From NCBI GenBank assembly GCA_037576195.1, contig CM075102.1:45008745-45072744 (forward strand): a stretch of DNA of 64,000 nt, read 5' to 3'. Below the pieces are notes generated by a model. The model saw nothing but the letters and a program-made list of their open reading frames with translations, did not search any database and was not told where the DNA came from. Below are positions 47,801 through 61,480 of this stretch, piece by piece (the first letter of the stretch is position 1; every line of letters starts with the position of its first letter). The stretch is from Phytoseiulus persimilis. Lineage: Eukaryota > Arthropoda > Arachnida > Mesostigmata > Phytoseiidae. The translations under genes and the position numbers were made by a program.

Positions 47801-50800
47801 AACCGGCCATACGAACCAGCCGGCCAAATCCGTGACTGCCATCGCAAAGCCGCGACGCGTAAGCCAGTTGTAACAGTGCTCATAGGAGTTTGATCCCGAG
47901 GCATAGCGGCGTCTCCAGCTCCGGGATGTGAGGGAGTGCTTTTGCGATTCCTGTTCCTCTTTCGAGCGGCACCGCCTATAAACTTGCAGATAGACTCGTA
48001 TTTGAAGGGGAGGGACATGCGGCGGAGGAATCCAGACGAAAGTCGGAGAACGACGGAACCGAACTACAACTCCGATGGTCCCCTTCGGCGTTGTAGCCAT
48101 GACTCAAGTTGATATAACTTTCTATCGTTGCGTAGTTTACGGAGGCTCCGGGGTGAAGACCCTCGGCGATGCCGAAACCGGGAGCACGAGTGGCAGCAGG
48201 CGGGATCGGGAGGAGAAGGAACAGCAAGAAGCTTTCTTTGAATAGGGTGAAGTGTGATTTATGCTCGCTTTTAATGTTGGTACTCAACTCGTTGCAATGG
48301 GAGTGAGCGCCCAAGGGAAAACTGATAGAGGCTGGTTGGGTGGTTGGTTGGGCGGTAGCTTCATTCGTTCCTTCGTCTGTGAGCGCTGCTGGCGAGGCGC
48401 CCGCGGATCCTCCGGAGAGAGCGCTCGTGCCTCGTACCTCCGAAGTTGGCTTGAATTCCTGGGCCGCACTTGTTCATTTGCTCCGCCGATTTTTTCCCGC
48501 AAACCCACAAACTTTTCTTGCCAGCCCACACTCTAAGTCAGTCGGTCGCTACTCGTTCAGCCCGTCCGCTTCCATTCCCCCCCGCTGCTACCGCCTTATC
48601 TCCTCTTGATCGCGCCCTGATTAAATGTGACGTTTGCTCCGAGGCAAATCAGGAAACATGCCACGCGATCGGACCCGAGCTCATCCTGAGGGCGGCGTGG
48701 GTGAACCCGGCAGCCATTGCTTACCTGGCCGTCGCCTCGTCCCTTTTCAGGATCATTCCAGGGAGTTGTACGGGCTCCGTCCTTGACTCGGGATATTCAT
48801 CCGCCGGGAGACGCATGCGGTTCGTCCTCCGCCTTGATGAGCTGGTAGCGGTGATCCGCGAGCGCATGACCTCAAAATCCGAGTTTTATGTTCCGAGTTG
48901 AATAATTGTTGGAAATGATCTCATTTGTATGACAGGTCATTCATACCCGTTGTGTTTCTGACTTACTGACTGACTCTACCACGCGGCGGCGGCGGCACGC
49001 TACTCTCCTTCCTGCAGAGACCCTGATATGTCATCAGTGAGGGAACGAGTGTAGGCTACATTCCATTAATCATGAGCTCGAGTGTTCATATGGTGAGCAA
49101 CATTTGATGACGTTCTCCCTCACTTTCTCCGGTTTGCCTGGCTGCGTGTTCGTCCGTCCGTCTGTCCGACCGTCCGTCTGTCCGACCGTCTGTTCGTCTG
49201 CCTCGCTCCCCTCGTATCTTGGAGCTAATTTTCAATTTTCAGCCACATTAGGTCTGTTCAGCTCTCGCCCGCTGTATTTTTCGCAATGATCGTTCCCCCT
49301 TCTCGGCGCCAGCAGCAGCAGCATCATCAAAGAGCAACACCAGCAGCACCGACGGCGTTACTTGCAGCACAAGCACCACCGGCAATGAGAGCGATAGCGA
49401 GATACCTACTAGAAACATCAGAAGCAGCGTGGGCTCAAGTAGTGGCGCGGCGGCGACAGGAAGCGAGGTGATGAAGTCGGCGACAGGACAGGGGCAGGAT
49501 GGAGCATAAATCACCAAGGCTAAATAAATGCACTGCGCAGTCGTTAATGCTGGATAGTTCGCCTGACTGCATAGTTGCTCGCAGCCTGTCCGCCTACAGA
49601 CGGAGCGAGCCGGCGGCGGCGGATGGACCGCGAGAAGGGCAACACACTGACTGAGTGGCCGGACAATGTCGCGCTGAGTGCGGAATCCTGTACCGTACCA
49701 CTCGCCGCTGCCCTCCAGCTCGCTCGCCCGTTCGCTCTCTTCCTCGCCCGTTCGTGGGCCCGTTCACTCCGCTCTTCTTCAACACCGATCGAGCCCCCAC
49801 AAGGTGGTCGAATCATCCACATAATTAGACCGCGCGTTCCATCATACCATCACGTATGCTCGATACCAGCCGCCGGCACGGACGACCACGACGAGTTTAA
49901 CTACCTGCGCGCCGAAGGAGCGAACGCTGATCTTACGCTCCGAGCTGGCTCGATGAGCGAAAGCCTTCCAGAAATTCCTGGAACGAGATGGGGAGCCGGG
50001 CGGTGGAAAATAACTCCATCGCTCGCCGAGCCAGCTACGCCAATGGAATTCCCTCGTCGCTCCATGAAGGTGAACCATTCTCACGAAAGATCCTCGACGC
50101 CCCAGGGATTCAGTTATGAGAGACCCATCAACGCCCTCGCAATGCCATGGATGCAGAGGTGGCCGAGTACTCGTTTGAAGACCGGATCTCAGAAACTGGA
50201 TGAATAGATGGGGCTTTAAGTACGAACATGTGCAGAACAGCATCTACCGGCAGCGAGCAAAACCCGAGTTTCGAGAACAGTTGTACAGAGGGGTTGGTAA
50301 ACACGACAGCGGAGCGCTAATACTTTTACAACAGCTCACACATTCGCAGAGGGAGGCGGAGCCGAGGAGCGTATATCCCGGCTTCCTCGGACGCCGTGTT
50401 CAAACGAATGGTCGTCACTTTTATAACTTTGGTAGTCAGGCAGCGCATCCATACCGTAAGATAGCATTTTCCAACTCCACCGCGATGAGGACGGTCCTCC
50501 TCGAGCCCAAAAACTCTACCAAACAAGTCGGATTTCGCTTGACTCCCGTGACTTTCAATCATGCCCCTCATGATACACCTCTCCGTCGTGGAACATGAGG
50601 GAGATGAAGCTGCGGACGCTTGTCCTTAAGGTTCGCATCGTGAGCGCCCATGGGAGCTCCAAAGGGACTCCACCTGTGCCCTTTGTCGAACGTTTCGTCA
50701 CAGCTCCTCGGATGTCTCAGAAACCGATCCAGGGGACAGCTGGACAACTCCGCGCGGTGGCGAGGCTGTGGAGTGACTCACTTTGGAACGTCTCCGTTTT

Positions 50801-50850
50801 CGCATCGTTTACTCGCAAATATTCATTTGGGCTCCTCAGTCCCTCCTCGC
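41864..50850. other. No gene recognised; noncoding with repeats
   Basis: Many overlapping frames occur. A minus-strand frame at 47609-48100 (163 codons) begins at an ATG with a good context (GTCATGG) but has no recognisable domain. A period-16 tandem repeat lies at 49149-49200 and CAG/CAT-rich sequence at about 49306-49380. The stretch 44.9-46.9 kb is somewhat richer in A+T. Confidence 0.5.
49149..49200. repeat. Tandem repeat, 16-base unit CGTCCGTCTGTCCGAC
   Basis: Two exact copies are followed by a degenerate third, built from the tetramer CGTC/TGTC. It was probably generated by slippage. Confidence 0.85.
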
Positions 50851-50855
50851 AGTGG

Positions 50856-50915
50856 CTTTCTTTCTCTCTTCCTCTCTCTCTTCCTCCCTCTCCCTCTCTT
50901 CCTCTCTCTCTCTCT
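50856..50915. repeat. Polypyrimidine CT tract
   Basis: About sixty bases are almost pure C and T (CTCTCTTCC repeats). The tract is readable as serine/leucine/proline-rich frames in all registers, which explains overlapping ORFs there. Confidence 0.9.
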
Positions 50916-53900
50916 GGCCGGCTCCTCTCGTCCCGGTGGCAACGAAGCGCGTTGAGGCATCTCCACGACCGAATGAAGCTTCATTTCGCTTCGTCTGGCG
51001 CCGACGAGCCCCGGCCGGGCTTGTCCACCGCGGGCAAAGCCAGCGCGCAAACGAGCGGGAAAAGGAGCGATTCAGAGAGAGGAGGAGCAGACACCGAGAA
51101 AGACGACTGGCGACCCCCGTCTGATGCCGACCCCTGGAATGTCCCCGATTTTCAGCTACATTGGACGGGATAAAGACCCATCCGTGAACTCTGAGCGAAC
51201 AGTGGCAAAAGTTGTTGATTTATTGTCTTCTAGCGCCGGCGTAAATGAGCTCATACTAATTACCGATCCCTGGGCTGCTCGTCTCTCTCGCCGCTGGGCC
51301 GAGGTCAGTGAGCCGAGATGATATAGAGTTAGAGGGAGGCCAGTAAGCCCTCACGAGTAACTGGATGAGTGAAAGACAGGGCAAGAGTCATCCATTCGGA
51401 CAAGCATCTAGCGAACGCACATCGGAAACTGAATGGACTCTCGTTCCGAACGCTCCCGGTTCGGATCGATCCCCCTAATGATTTCGAAAGGAACCGCCCT
51501 GAATACGATTCAATCAATTTGAAAACACGCCGCGGAAGTGACGCGGTGTTCTGAAGCTCAATCACTGCATCCGTGGTCATCATTTGATGATGAATGGATG
51601 ATGCGGCCACTCGCATTTACTAGAAGTCGTCCCGGTGGCTTTAGAGAAAAACGGTGCGGGGAATTCAGGATGGTTCGCGGAGCATAGATGTTGAGGCCTC
51701 TGGCAAAACCATCTTTGAACATGGCGGATCTTCAGTCAATCGGACGAGCGGAATATCCATGCGCTCATTTCGAGAAGGATTGCACGCTGCGACGTTCAAA
51801 GCAAAATGAATGCAGTCACCAAACCCCGCATCATGTATTTGTGACTGGTGATCGAATCGGTGGATACCCGGGGGGTCGATCCTCACGAGAACTTATCTCC
51901 TCGATACGAAACCCGCTGAGAGTCACTGGACGTCCTGGGCTACCGGCGACCCACATAATGGGAGCGAATCGCGCTCGATGAATAACCTCAAACCTCGCCT
52001 GGAATCGAGCGAGTATATAGGAGAAGGCTTCCTTTATAGAATTCAATCAGCACTGGAGACGGTTAACCTACATGTTACAGCTCGCTTGTAGGGAAGCACT
52101 CCTGCGCAGGCGTGTATCCTGTCTGCAATGTGACACCACTGTCTGAAAGACCAGAAACAGCTGTATCTCGCGGGAGTTCCCGCAGCGGAGCTTGTCGATT
52201 CCTCAACGGAAAACTCTCGGAATCTTCCCCTTATGGACTTGAGTGTTCCTGAACTCGGATGCTTTCGATGAAAGCGTATTCAAGGAGCTCCCTAAACGCG
52301 ACTAGCACCGTCTCCTGAACTTCGGAAGATCGTGACAACTACCAGACGACTGATGATTCATCGATCGATGGCGTTCCGATTGTACATGCATCCCAGTTGT
52401 TGACGGCACTTTTCATCCCCCTCATGGACTTATTGATTCAGGGCTTTGCATTGAATCCTCGCCCCCTCGACCCGAACTCCCTTGCACTTCGATCACATCA
52501 TTAAATTCCGGGATAACCGGTTTCTGGAAATGCTCTCTCTCTTCTTTTTCATCACTCCTGATGGTTCACGTATACCCCGTGCGAGGGCATTCTATCCATC
52601 GGACAAATTGAATGAGGTCTATTTCCTGTTTTTCTGTTCAATGGTACCATAGGAGGGATGTCATGGGAAACGTGGCGGCCATATTTGTTGGTGTGCATCG
52701 ACTGACGGCAAGAAGTACCGAGTGTGATTCCATGTTTGATCAAATTTCAGGGAGTCAAAAAACGCGATATTTGTGAGAATTTCATTCGAACAAGGCATGT
52801 TCGCTTTGACATCGGTCTACATTGACCGCAGATTCTTTACTTCCAAGTGAAAGTGCCAGTTACAAATAGGTTTCATAGCTCAGGGAAGGGATGATAAAGA
52901 ATAGGAATCCAGAAGCCTGGCCGACTCGTTCCTTGATGATCCGCTCAATTTTCGCAGTTCAATCAACCGGATATCTTGTGCGTCTCCTGCAGCCGCTCCA
53001 CTCCAATCTCCATTGTGGGAGCTGCGGAATCTCTGATTGAGTTTGAGTGCCATTACTTCTTCTGCAAGTCTTCAATGCCTACCCGAAGCGGCATTCTGTC
53101 CGACAAGCCTCTGTCTACTCTAACAGGATACCTACTTATCTTCCTGTCCGCCTGTCGACTGATTGTGCGGCAGTCAGATCAGACATCTCGTAGGACCGGG
53201 AAGCTTGAGGCAAACAAAAGCCGCTCGCTGTTGATGGCAGTGGCGGTTTGGTTGTGTTCAATGTCCGCGGAGGATTTCTCGAATCGGACTCATTTTTCAC
53301 TGTTTACTTCCGCCGCGTTTCTGGCCTCTTGTCTTCGTGCCGTATTCTCCCTTTTCGTATTCTCTCAAGACAAGCGGTCGAGCAAGCGACGGGTGAGCGG
53401 GCGGTTTATCGGCTTCCAATAATCCGTCGGAAGAGGCCGCACTACCACCATCACCACAACCGTCAGCGCTACTTCTCCTCAGTCCTCTTTTCCTCGTTCG
53501 AGCTCTCCTTCACCCCTCAGATCACGGTTCTCTTCTGTCTACCAGGGACTAGCCGATCCTCAGTCATCGCGAAGTGGTGTTTTCAGCAGCGAGTCGTCCG
53601 CTCTATTTTTCTTGCCCTATCCCTTCCTTCATTTTCTCAGTCTGGATCGTTGCGCATGGATTTTTTCTACTCATTTTAACACATCTCGTTCAAGCAGCAG
53701 CCACCCACCCTTCAGCCCACTCTACACTCCGTTGATTTGCCCCTCCTGAGCCACCCCATATTTGCATTGCATCAGTGCCTTATCGGCTAGGACCGGGTTC
53801 GGCTCTTCGAAAATCTCCATCTCGACGAACGGCTTCCTCGTCACCGTCATCTGGACTTCGAGACGATGGAATTTCTTGAGAATTCCGTCGTCGAGAACGC

Positions 53901-54060
53901 CTTCCCGTTTCTTCCCAGTCAGTGATGGATTCCTCGTTCCACATCAACAGGGGACTTGCAATCGAAGTCCTCGATGAATACTGAAACCATGCGTTTTTTT
54001 TTTCCGTTTATTCATTTCATGTCGTTGCTCCCATGCACAACAGGCAGATACTTAACAGAG

Positions 54061-54137
54061 GTTCCTAACGGAGACCTGATGGGTCCTCGCCCGGAGCGAC
54101 GGGCGGCAACTTGGAAATCGGGTCTTCGGTTAGGAAC
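54061..54137. repeat. Imperfect inverted repeat, about 17-bp arms
   Basis: GTTCCTAACGGAGACC at 54061-54076 pairs with GGTCTTCGGTTAGGAAC at 54121-54137 at about 15 of 17 positions. About 44 bases lie between. This could be a hairpin in RNA or the worn ends of a small element. Confidence 0.5.
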
Positions 54138-57100
54138 TCCGCGAGTATGAAGGTCAGGACCCCCGAGAGAGGGACTGGAGCCCGGTCTCCCCCTGGCCAC
54201 GCCACAGGTGTACGACACGCTCTGGCGACATATTCCGAACTTTCCCATTGATAATTTCCCGCGGAAGAGCCTCGTTTCCCACCGGTATTATTTTCCGATG
54301 GAACGTTTTCCCGACTTGGGATTCCAGGCTGTGCTTTCATCCGCTTCAGGACCAATGAACGAGTGTCTTTCAAAACCCTGCAGCGGGAGCTGCGCGCATT
54401 CACAGACTCCTGCTCGCTCACCTCATCCTGTGGCTGACCTAACTGGCTGACTCGCTCGCTGGCTCCTCGTTCGTCGCTCCGTGCAGGCCGGGTCGGAGGG
54501 AGCTCCGAGCAGCGTGCGGGGCTCTCACCTGCCCATCCTAAGCTTCCATCGTCAGCAGCAACAGCGACGGCGGCGGTGACGGGGAAGCATCAGGAGTAGC
54601 ACCACCCGCTCCCGGCCGGTATATTGACTGGGCCACAATCGATTCTGCCTTATCGATGATGATGCCGGAGAAACGATTCGGGAAGAACGGCGAGTCCGAG
54701 TCGAAGCTAATCGTCAGCACTTACGCAGTTCATCCCGGACAAAGAGCTGGTCGACCGGATCTGAACGACGACGCCGCCGATGGGAAGGAGTAATTAATGC
54801 AATCGTACCATCCAACCACCCGCTCTCCGCCCACCGGTCAGCGTACCCTGGGCTGAAGAGCAACCCGCTCCGAGCGTAATTGCAATAGAGGATTCGATGG
54901 CTTCGCTTTTCCTCCCCATGTCTACCTATGAACTCTCTCTGCTGGAACAACAATGGATGTCGAACTGAGCGATCGCGCCGGCGTTATGATCGCTCTCTCC
55001 ATCGCCATCATCGAGTGCGCTGCCAAGTTTGCCACTCCCCCCACATCGACCGCTGGCTAGTCGTTCGGGTTTTGTATAACTTTTCAGGCCAAGAGTCACG
55101 ACCGCGAGAGCGTATGGCTGCGATGCCCGGTGCTCGTATTTCTTCAGCGGGAATGATCGCGGGAAGTACTGAGTTCATACCAGGAGACACTACGACGCGG
55201 GCCGGCTCGGTATCAAGGAGAGGCCCTCGAATGCAGGCCCTCGGCCTTACAAACGGGAGAAGGAACGCCCGCGGTCTCTTCGAGGAAGCCTCCCCGAACT
55301 AGCAACGGGAGCGATCGCACAATGCGATTCCAGCCCCAGTTCCCGACTCGTTCTACCCTCGCCAAAATTATTAGCGCTCGAGCAAAAACATCCGATTTTT
55401 CACGTCTTCCCTCAACTCAGTTCTCGCAAGAATTCGACGAGGGAGAATGCCACGAGAGACGAACAAGAAAGCATGCGCGTACGAATCTCAATCCCTCCGG
55501 CATAATTGTCGAACATCTCTAGAATGAAGCGTGCTAAAGTGAGCAATAACACGCCGCATCGTTGTTTGAATCGAGTCGAGATCCAAAATGCTCGAGCTTC
55601 GATTTCAGCGAACGCGAGTGAGCTTCCGTGCTGTCTTACACAATCATCGGAATACAACGCTTCTAGGATCATTCTTGTGAGAGTGTCGTTGCGCTTTGCA
55701 TCCGTTGAGCGCTCTGTGTCAACAGGGTGAAACCCGAGTGGATAGGAACGTTGTCGGGATCCAGCTAGAATAGGTTTCAAAGTGAGTTGGAACTGGGTAG
55801 GATTTCAACTGCGTCGTTTCGCAACAGGAACGGCAAGATTCATGGTCTCACTGAAAACTCAGGACCTGGACCGGGCCCCCGCCCGAACCAGTACTCATTC
55901 AATCTCCGGTTGAGCAGCGCCATCCATTTGGCCAACACTCTCTAGCGCGTTGGAGTCAACACGCACGTTGGAGGCCGCGCGCCATTATGGCGACAAAACA
56001 TGCAGACCTGTTGAGCACGTTTCTGACGGATCAAGCGGTTGCACGCCGCCGCCACTCCCGTTGACGCCGCTGCCGAGCAAGCGTTGCCATCAGCCAAGCG
56101 GCCAACGAGCGACCAATTTTAATTTGCCACGTTTTTAGCAACGGCGTCGACATCAACCGCGTCCTGGACCGGACCCCTACGCTCCGGACTCTGATCCTAC
56201 AAACGTTTCCCTCTCTCCACGACCTCCTCTGATCTAACACAAGCCGGATGAGTTGCTGAGCCGCGTCACAGTCAGTGCGGCGAGATCGCACTCGTTAGGC
56301 TGCATCTAACGTGACCAACCGCAGAGCTGCGGACTCAGTCGCACAGATGTCTTCTCGTTCAACGTGGTTGCGTGCCGGTTGCTAGCCGCAGACACGTCAC
56401 GCGCGGGACACAGCGCTCTCTCGTAAGCGGCAACTCCCTTCCGATGACGGCTAATTACGTACCGGTTTTGCTCCCCGTTGCATTGAGGAAGCGGAGCTCA
56501 CAACAAAGCGCTGCAAGGACAAAGAAAAAAGGGAATCGAGCTCAATCATCCATCACGGGTTCCAACAAATAGTGAAATGTGGAGCCCCCTTCCCCAGCCC
56601 CCGCAGAGTGGGAACGCATTAATCACAGTTCACACAGTGTCACCTAAAAAACTTTCATGCTTCGCTCTCTCTCTGTGCGATTCTCGAGCCACCTGCTCGA
56701 AAGTTTCGACGGGCTTCGAGAGTGGGTATTCGACCACTACACTCGAATTTTGCACTCTCGTAACGAATGGGGTGGAGGCCTGGACATTCAACGGTACGAA
56801 GCTGAACGTACAGCGATCGCTGTCGGACCTAAATGAACGCTGCTTCTCTTTTCTCCCGGGGGAGGGGAGGGGGGGGGGAGTCTGCTCCTGGAAGCAGCGG
56901 GTACAAATGCCGAGAGGTAAGTGACGCTGGACTCACCGCAGGCATTTCGCCGAATTAAGAGCGCGCAGCTCGAGCGAGTTGCAGTCGCGAGCTCTCCCCG
57001 CGATCCGCCCCTGAATCTCCTCATCGCAACTCCTATTATTCCTCGTCCGTGTGGGCGGCTGGCCATCTGCCGCACTGCGCCGTTCAGGACCACAGGATCG

Positions 57101-58828
57101 GTTGCTCCCTGACCGATCGGTCCCAGGAGCGGAACGAGGAGTCAACGAGCGGACGAGCTCTTTAGCGAAATGACGACAAACGACAGCGAAAACTCGAGTG
57201 CTAAGTTTGTCCCCGTTCGCAGCCGCTTGGAGTCTGGAAATAACTTTTGGAACGAGCGAGCGAATCGTTCTTCGGAGAGAGCAAGATGAGAAAAACCACT
57301 TACGTATGCCTTGACAATAGGTTCCATATCCTAGTCTCGAGTTACGACGCCCGGAGTTTGCGTTTTCGTTGCGAAAATTCTCACAAGCATGCAAGCAGAG
57401 CCGAGTGATGCGTTCGGCACACACCTCGGCACGTTGAGACTCGTGCAGCTTCTGCAACGGGATTGCCAGAAGCTGTGTTCGTTCCTCCGCTTCTCCACGT
57501 CTGTCTCGGAGTGCAAGTTACAACGCTGCATGCAAGTGAAAACACGTCCCGCCCTGGCAACGCGCGACCTCATTGCGGGTTTCCTGCGTTCCCGTCCTGT
57601 TGCGCCAATGTAGCATACCCGTTCGGGGGTTTGAGCCGCTGTGGGATCCGACTCGTCTCGTCCAGAGTTCGGATACCGGAACGAGGCAACGACGAGCCTC
57701 AAGGGCAGGGGGAAATCCAGGAGCACAACGCAATGATGAATATTGGAAGCCCTGTAAAATCTCAACATCCTAAATCAGGAGACGATCCGTATCCCGTGAA
57801 GGTTATGTAGCTCGAGTTCGTACTTTCCTTGGTAGCACACGGTCAGCTGAATGATTGAAAACTGGGGGTTCCATAGTCTGCCAGCGGACATGGACAGCTC
57901 GGAGCTTTTGAGTTCCAACTCGAGGTTCCGGGGGATCAAGCGGAGCAGCGGGAAGAGCCGTTTGTTGCTGAGCTCAGACTTCGGGAACGTTCGGCGGATG
58001 GGCGGGTGGGATGGCGAGCAAGCAGGCAGCCAAGCCAGCCGGAAATGTGAACGACTTGCGAGCCATACGGCTCTTCTCAGATTCCTATTTCGCTCACATC
58101 TCGACTTCCGTCTCGTACCTGACTTCCTGGCGGACGGCGCAACACCGCCAATTTGTGTTCTATATCCAACAACGTGTAGAGTGTGTATCTCAGAGTCGCT
58201 TCCTCCCCTCTGTTTTGCTGCGACCGACCGACGCCCCGGAGGAGAGAGCTCCTGAGAGCTTCGAGATTTGTCGCCGCGGCTCGTTCACTCGCCGACTTCC
58301 CTCCGTTAAGTAGGTGAACTATAGATTTTGACAGCAGTGACGAATTCTCAGAGTGGGAAGGCCACTGCGCCCTCGATGAGAACGGGACGGCTCTCCAGAG
58401 ATCCGAAGGGATGAGGACGACTACCGGGAGAGCGGTTCGAAAGAGAAGGAGCTTGACAACGGCGGCTCCGTCGACGATGGAGAAAGAGAGGAGTAATCCG
58501 ATACGCTAGCTTATCAGAGCGCTACCGATGCGCAGGAGTCTCCAAGCTGTTCAGATTGCTTCTCACTCTGCGCAGAGTTTCGGTTTTAGCAGGGGGCTCC
58601 CTGTCGTTGGGGATGTACGCTGATATCTGCCGACGCTACTCAAGCTTTTTTTCGCCCAAACGGAAACCGAGTTCTCAAGCATCCGAACCGCGGAAGTTTC
58701 GCGGAGTTGGGTTCGTGAAGCCAATAAACACGATTGAGTCATCGATTGCTCCCGGAATTCTCTCAGTTATCATTGACAGCGCAGAAAGCTCGACTCGTCC
58801 CCGCTACGTTTCAATCAAGTCCATGCCA

Positions 58829-58846
58829 GGGGGGGGGGGGGGGGGG
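58829..58846. repeat. Homopolymer G18
   Basis: Eighteen consecutive guanines followed by AGAGAGGAG. The length is likely polymorphic or error-prone, and a G-quadruplex is possible. Confidence 0.85.
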
Positions 58847-60787
58847 AGAGGAGCAGAATCTTGTCAAGACGGAGGAGCGGGAAATTTACTGAGCACTCCT
58901 CGAGTTGGCAGCCATGGCCGGTTTCGCCCGGAGGTGTCGTAAATTCGGCGGCACCCACTTACAACCAACTGGTTTGATAGTTACCATTAGCATATTATAC
59001 AACTTCTTCGCCCTGTCGCATCTTTGCCAACGTCGAGAATGCAGAGCGAGCTCAACGAGAACGGAACTTCGAACGTCCTGAGGGGACATAGAGAGCCTTC
59101 GAGGGTGAGCTGAGGTGTGCTGATAACGCAATTCACGGCACCACCTCCTGAATTTGCATACCGCCGTTCGGAACAGGTCTTCTAGATCACAGCATGCAAT
59201 CCGGTATTGAGCTAAAATTGAATCTGCCTTGAGCACTCGACGGTTGATTGAAACGATTGGAAATCTTGCAGCTTCGAATCATAGGATACATGACGAACGT
59301 GAGGGCTTTGATTGCGGCAAGCGCCCGCTCGCAAGTGTCCTCAGAACAGGCTTCTGGGGGAGATCCGTTCGCGGAGTCCTGAATGGCCGATCCTTGTCCT
59401 CTCCCCCAGTAGAGCCGCGCTAGCGACGCATCGCGGTAGCGGACTCTGTCCACGGGCTTCACATTCGCGGTCCGACGATATGAGGCCGTATTGTGCTGCT
59501 CGCTGGGGGATCGTTTGAAGGAGGGCGAGTTTCCTCGAACACCTGGCCGCATACGCTCTGTTTTAAGGCTAGAGCGTTATCATATTGTGAAGCTATTAGG
59601 TTCAGGAAAGCTCTCAATTGCACGCGGACATGCAAACGCTCTTCAATTCGGTCGGTTTGCTAACCGGCCCGTCCAGTCTAACGAGCAGGCCGTGGACTCC
59701 AGGCCGCGGCCTCTCTCAAAATGTCTCCGAGGAACCGGCGGTGTTTCTGATAGAGCTCGATTGGGGACAGATTGCAACACATCCACCGCCGTCCATCGTA
59801 GCGACAGAATCGAAAGAGCAATTCTTTATAGTCGATAGATCAACTACGTCATGGGAGCTCCGTCAAACACCCGACTAGTTCGCATTTTTCTCGCACACGC
59901 GAAGACCTGTCGACCCGGGAGGCGGAGGAAAGCTTCTTGGCCTCTGTCATCCTTCGACTCCTTTTACCTTGTCGAGCAGGCTCTGCACGCTGTGGCTCCT
60001 CGTCTTGAGCCGTCCTAAATCGACTGCCCCCGGCCGGGCTTGTCGGATCGGGTCAGGCCGAACGGAGCTTGGTGGCGGAAGTTAACTGCTCAGGAGGGAC
60101 GGCGGCAGGCGACGTCTTGTTCGCGAGTTGATCGAGTACCGGCACCCCTTTTTGGTCGTGTCTTGCCTGATCGCAGCGATTCTGTCCCGCGTACATGCGA
60201 GTCAGCGAAGCCTCCGCTGAGCCGCTCGAGAGGTGTGCGCGGAACATCTCGTACAGTCACCTCAGCGATTCCCTCTATTTATCTGGCGCGACTTCCATGC
60301 GACACGTCTCGCCTTCTGCTTCCGGAGACACCAGCAGCCACAACAACAACAACGGTGGCCAGATATGCAGCCCGGAAACAATGATCGATGGTTACTAGGG
60401 AGCGGAAGTTATGTCGCGGGACGATTGGACGTTCCTTAATTAGACTCCATTCGCCGACCGGCTTGAGACTCCTGTTGTTGTCGTGGTGCTCCTGATGATG
60501 TCAGATGGGAGGATGAGTGGACGGTGGGCCGGGGTGGGGTGGTTGGATGCGCTGCTTCTTGTGGTGCTTGTGTGAGAACCTCGCCCGCTGTCCTGACAAA
60601 CAAACTGAGTTAACAGGAAACCAATCCAGGTGGTCGGGTCATCCGGTCGGAGAGGGGAGAAGTCCTGTCTGGTATAATCAACGGTTCGTCCGCTTTCTTA
60701 GCATCGAGAGGCACAGGAAAAGGGAGGCGTGTCGGTCAAAAGGAGGCGCTACATTGGGTACTTTTACCACAACGATTATTGTCCCAT

Positions 60788-61480
60788 CTATCGCGGGACG
60801 ATTGAATTCAGATGTCTCTGCTCGACCCTCTGGGTTTTCTTCCGCAGTATCTCTATCATTCTCTCACTTCGAACCACTCCTCCTTGCCCCGCTGCTCGAT
60901 GTGTTTCCTCTCCTACATTCCGCTCGTTCCTGTCCATTTCATCTGGTGCTCGCCCGTTTCCTCTGTTGTCTCATTACACATTACGGTATAACCCAAGTCT
61001 TTCCCTCTGTCAACAACTCCCTCAACCTCACCTGTTTTGCCCTTATCAGCGTAAACCCCACTTTTTGCTCCCAGGCCCTCCGGACTCTTTATCTTCGGCG
61101 ACTCTTTGCTCTTGACCAGCGTTGTTCGATCCCGCTCGGACATTTCCCCTGTCTCCATCATGGTCGTCTCACTATTTCCCTGCTCCCTTCTGAATGCATC
61201 TGGTTTCCGTTCTAGCCCAGCCAATCCTCCCGACTCGTCTCTGATTCTCCGTAAGCTCATTCGCTCATCTTGCTCCGCTTCTTTCATTCGGAGTTGCTCC
61301 GTGTTCGTTCCATCGTCGTTCCCTGTTGTTCGTTCAGCTCGGACTCCTTCCCGTCTCTCATAGACTCTGTTATCCTTTGGCTCCCCAGCCCCCCCCCTCC
61401 CTCAGTGATATTCCAACCACTCATCTCACTCTACTACCCCCCCTTCCTCCGAGTCTAAAAACACCATAATATCTTCGAAG
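60788..61480. other. Pyrimidine-rich (plus strand) segment with long frames on both strands
   Basis: The plus strand is conspicuously rich in C and T across this stretch, so stop codons are scarce in several frames. The minus strand is open for about 166 codons between stops (61409 to 60911), giving a Glu/Lys/Arg/Gly/Thr-rich translation. A plus-strand frame of 232 codons ends at 61215. No domain is recognised. Strand bias of this kind can accompany minus-strand transcription, but a simple-sequence origin is equally possible. Confidence 0.4.

Larger units (their letters stand above)
50916..60787. other. No gene recognised; noncoding
   Basis: Only chance-length frames are seen. It contains a T10 run at 53994-54003, an imperfect inverted repeat at 54061-54137 and a G18 tract at 58829-58846. 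No RNA gene or protein family was recognised. Confidence 0.5.
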
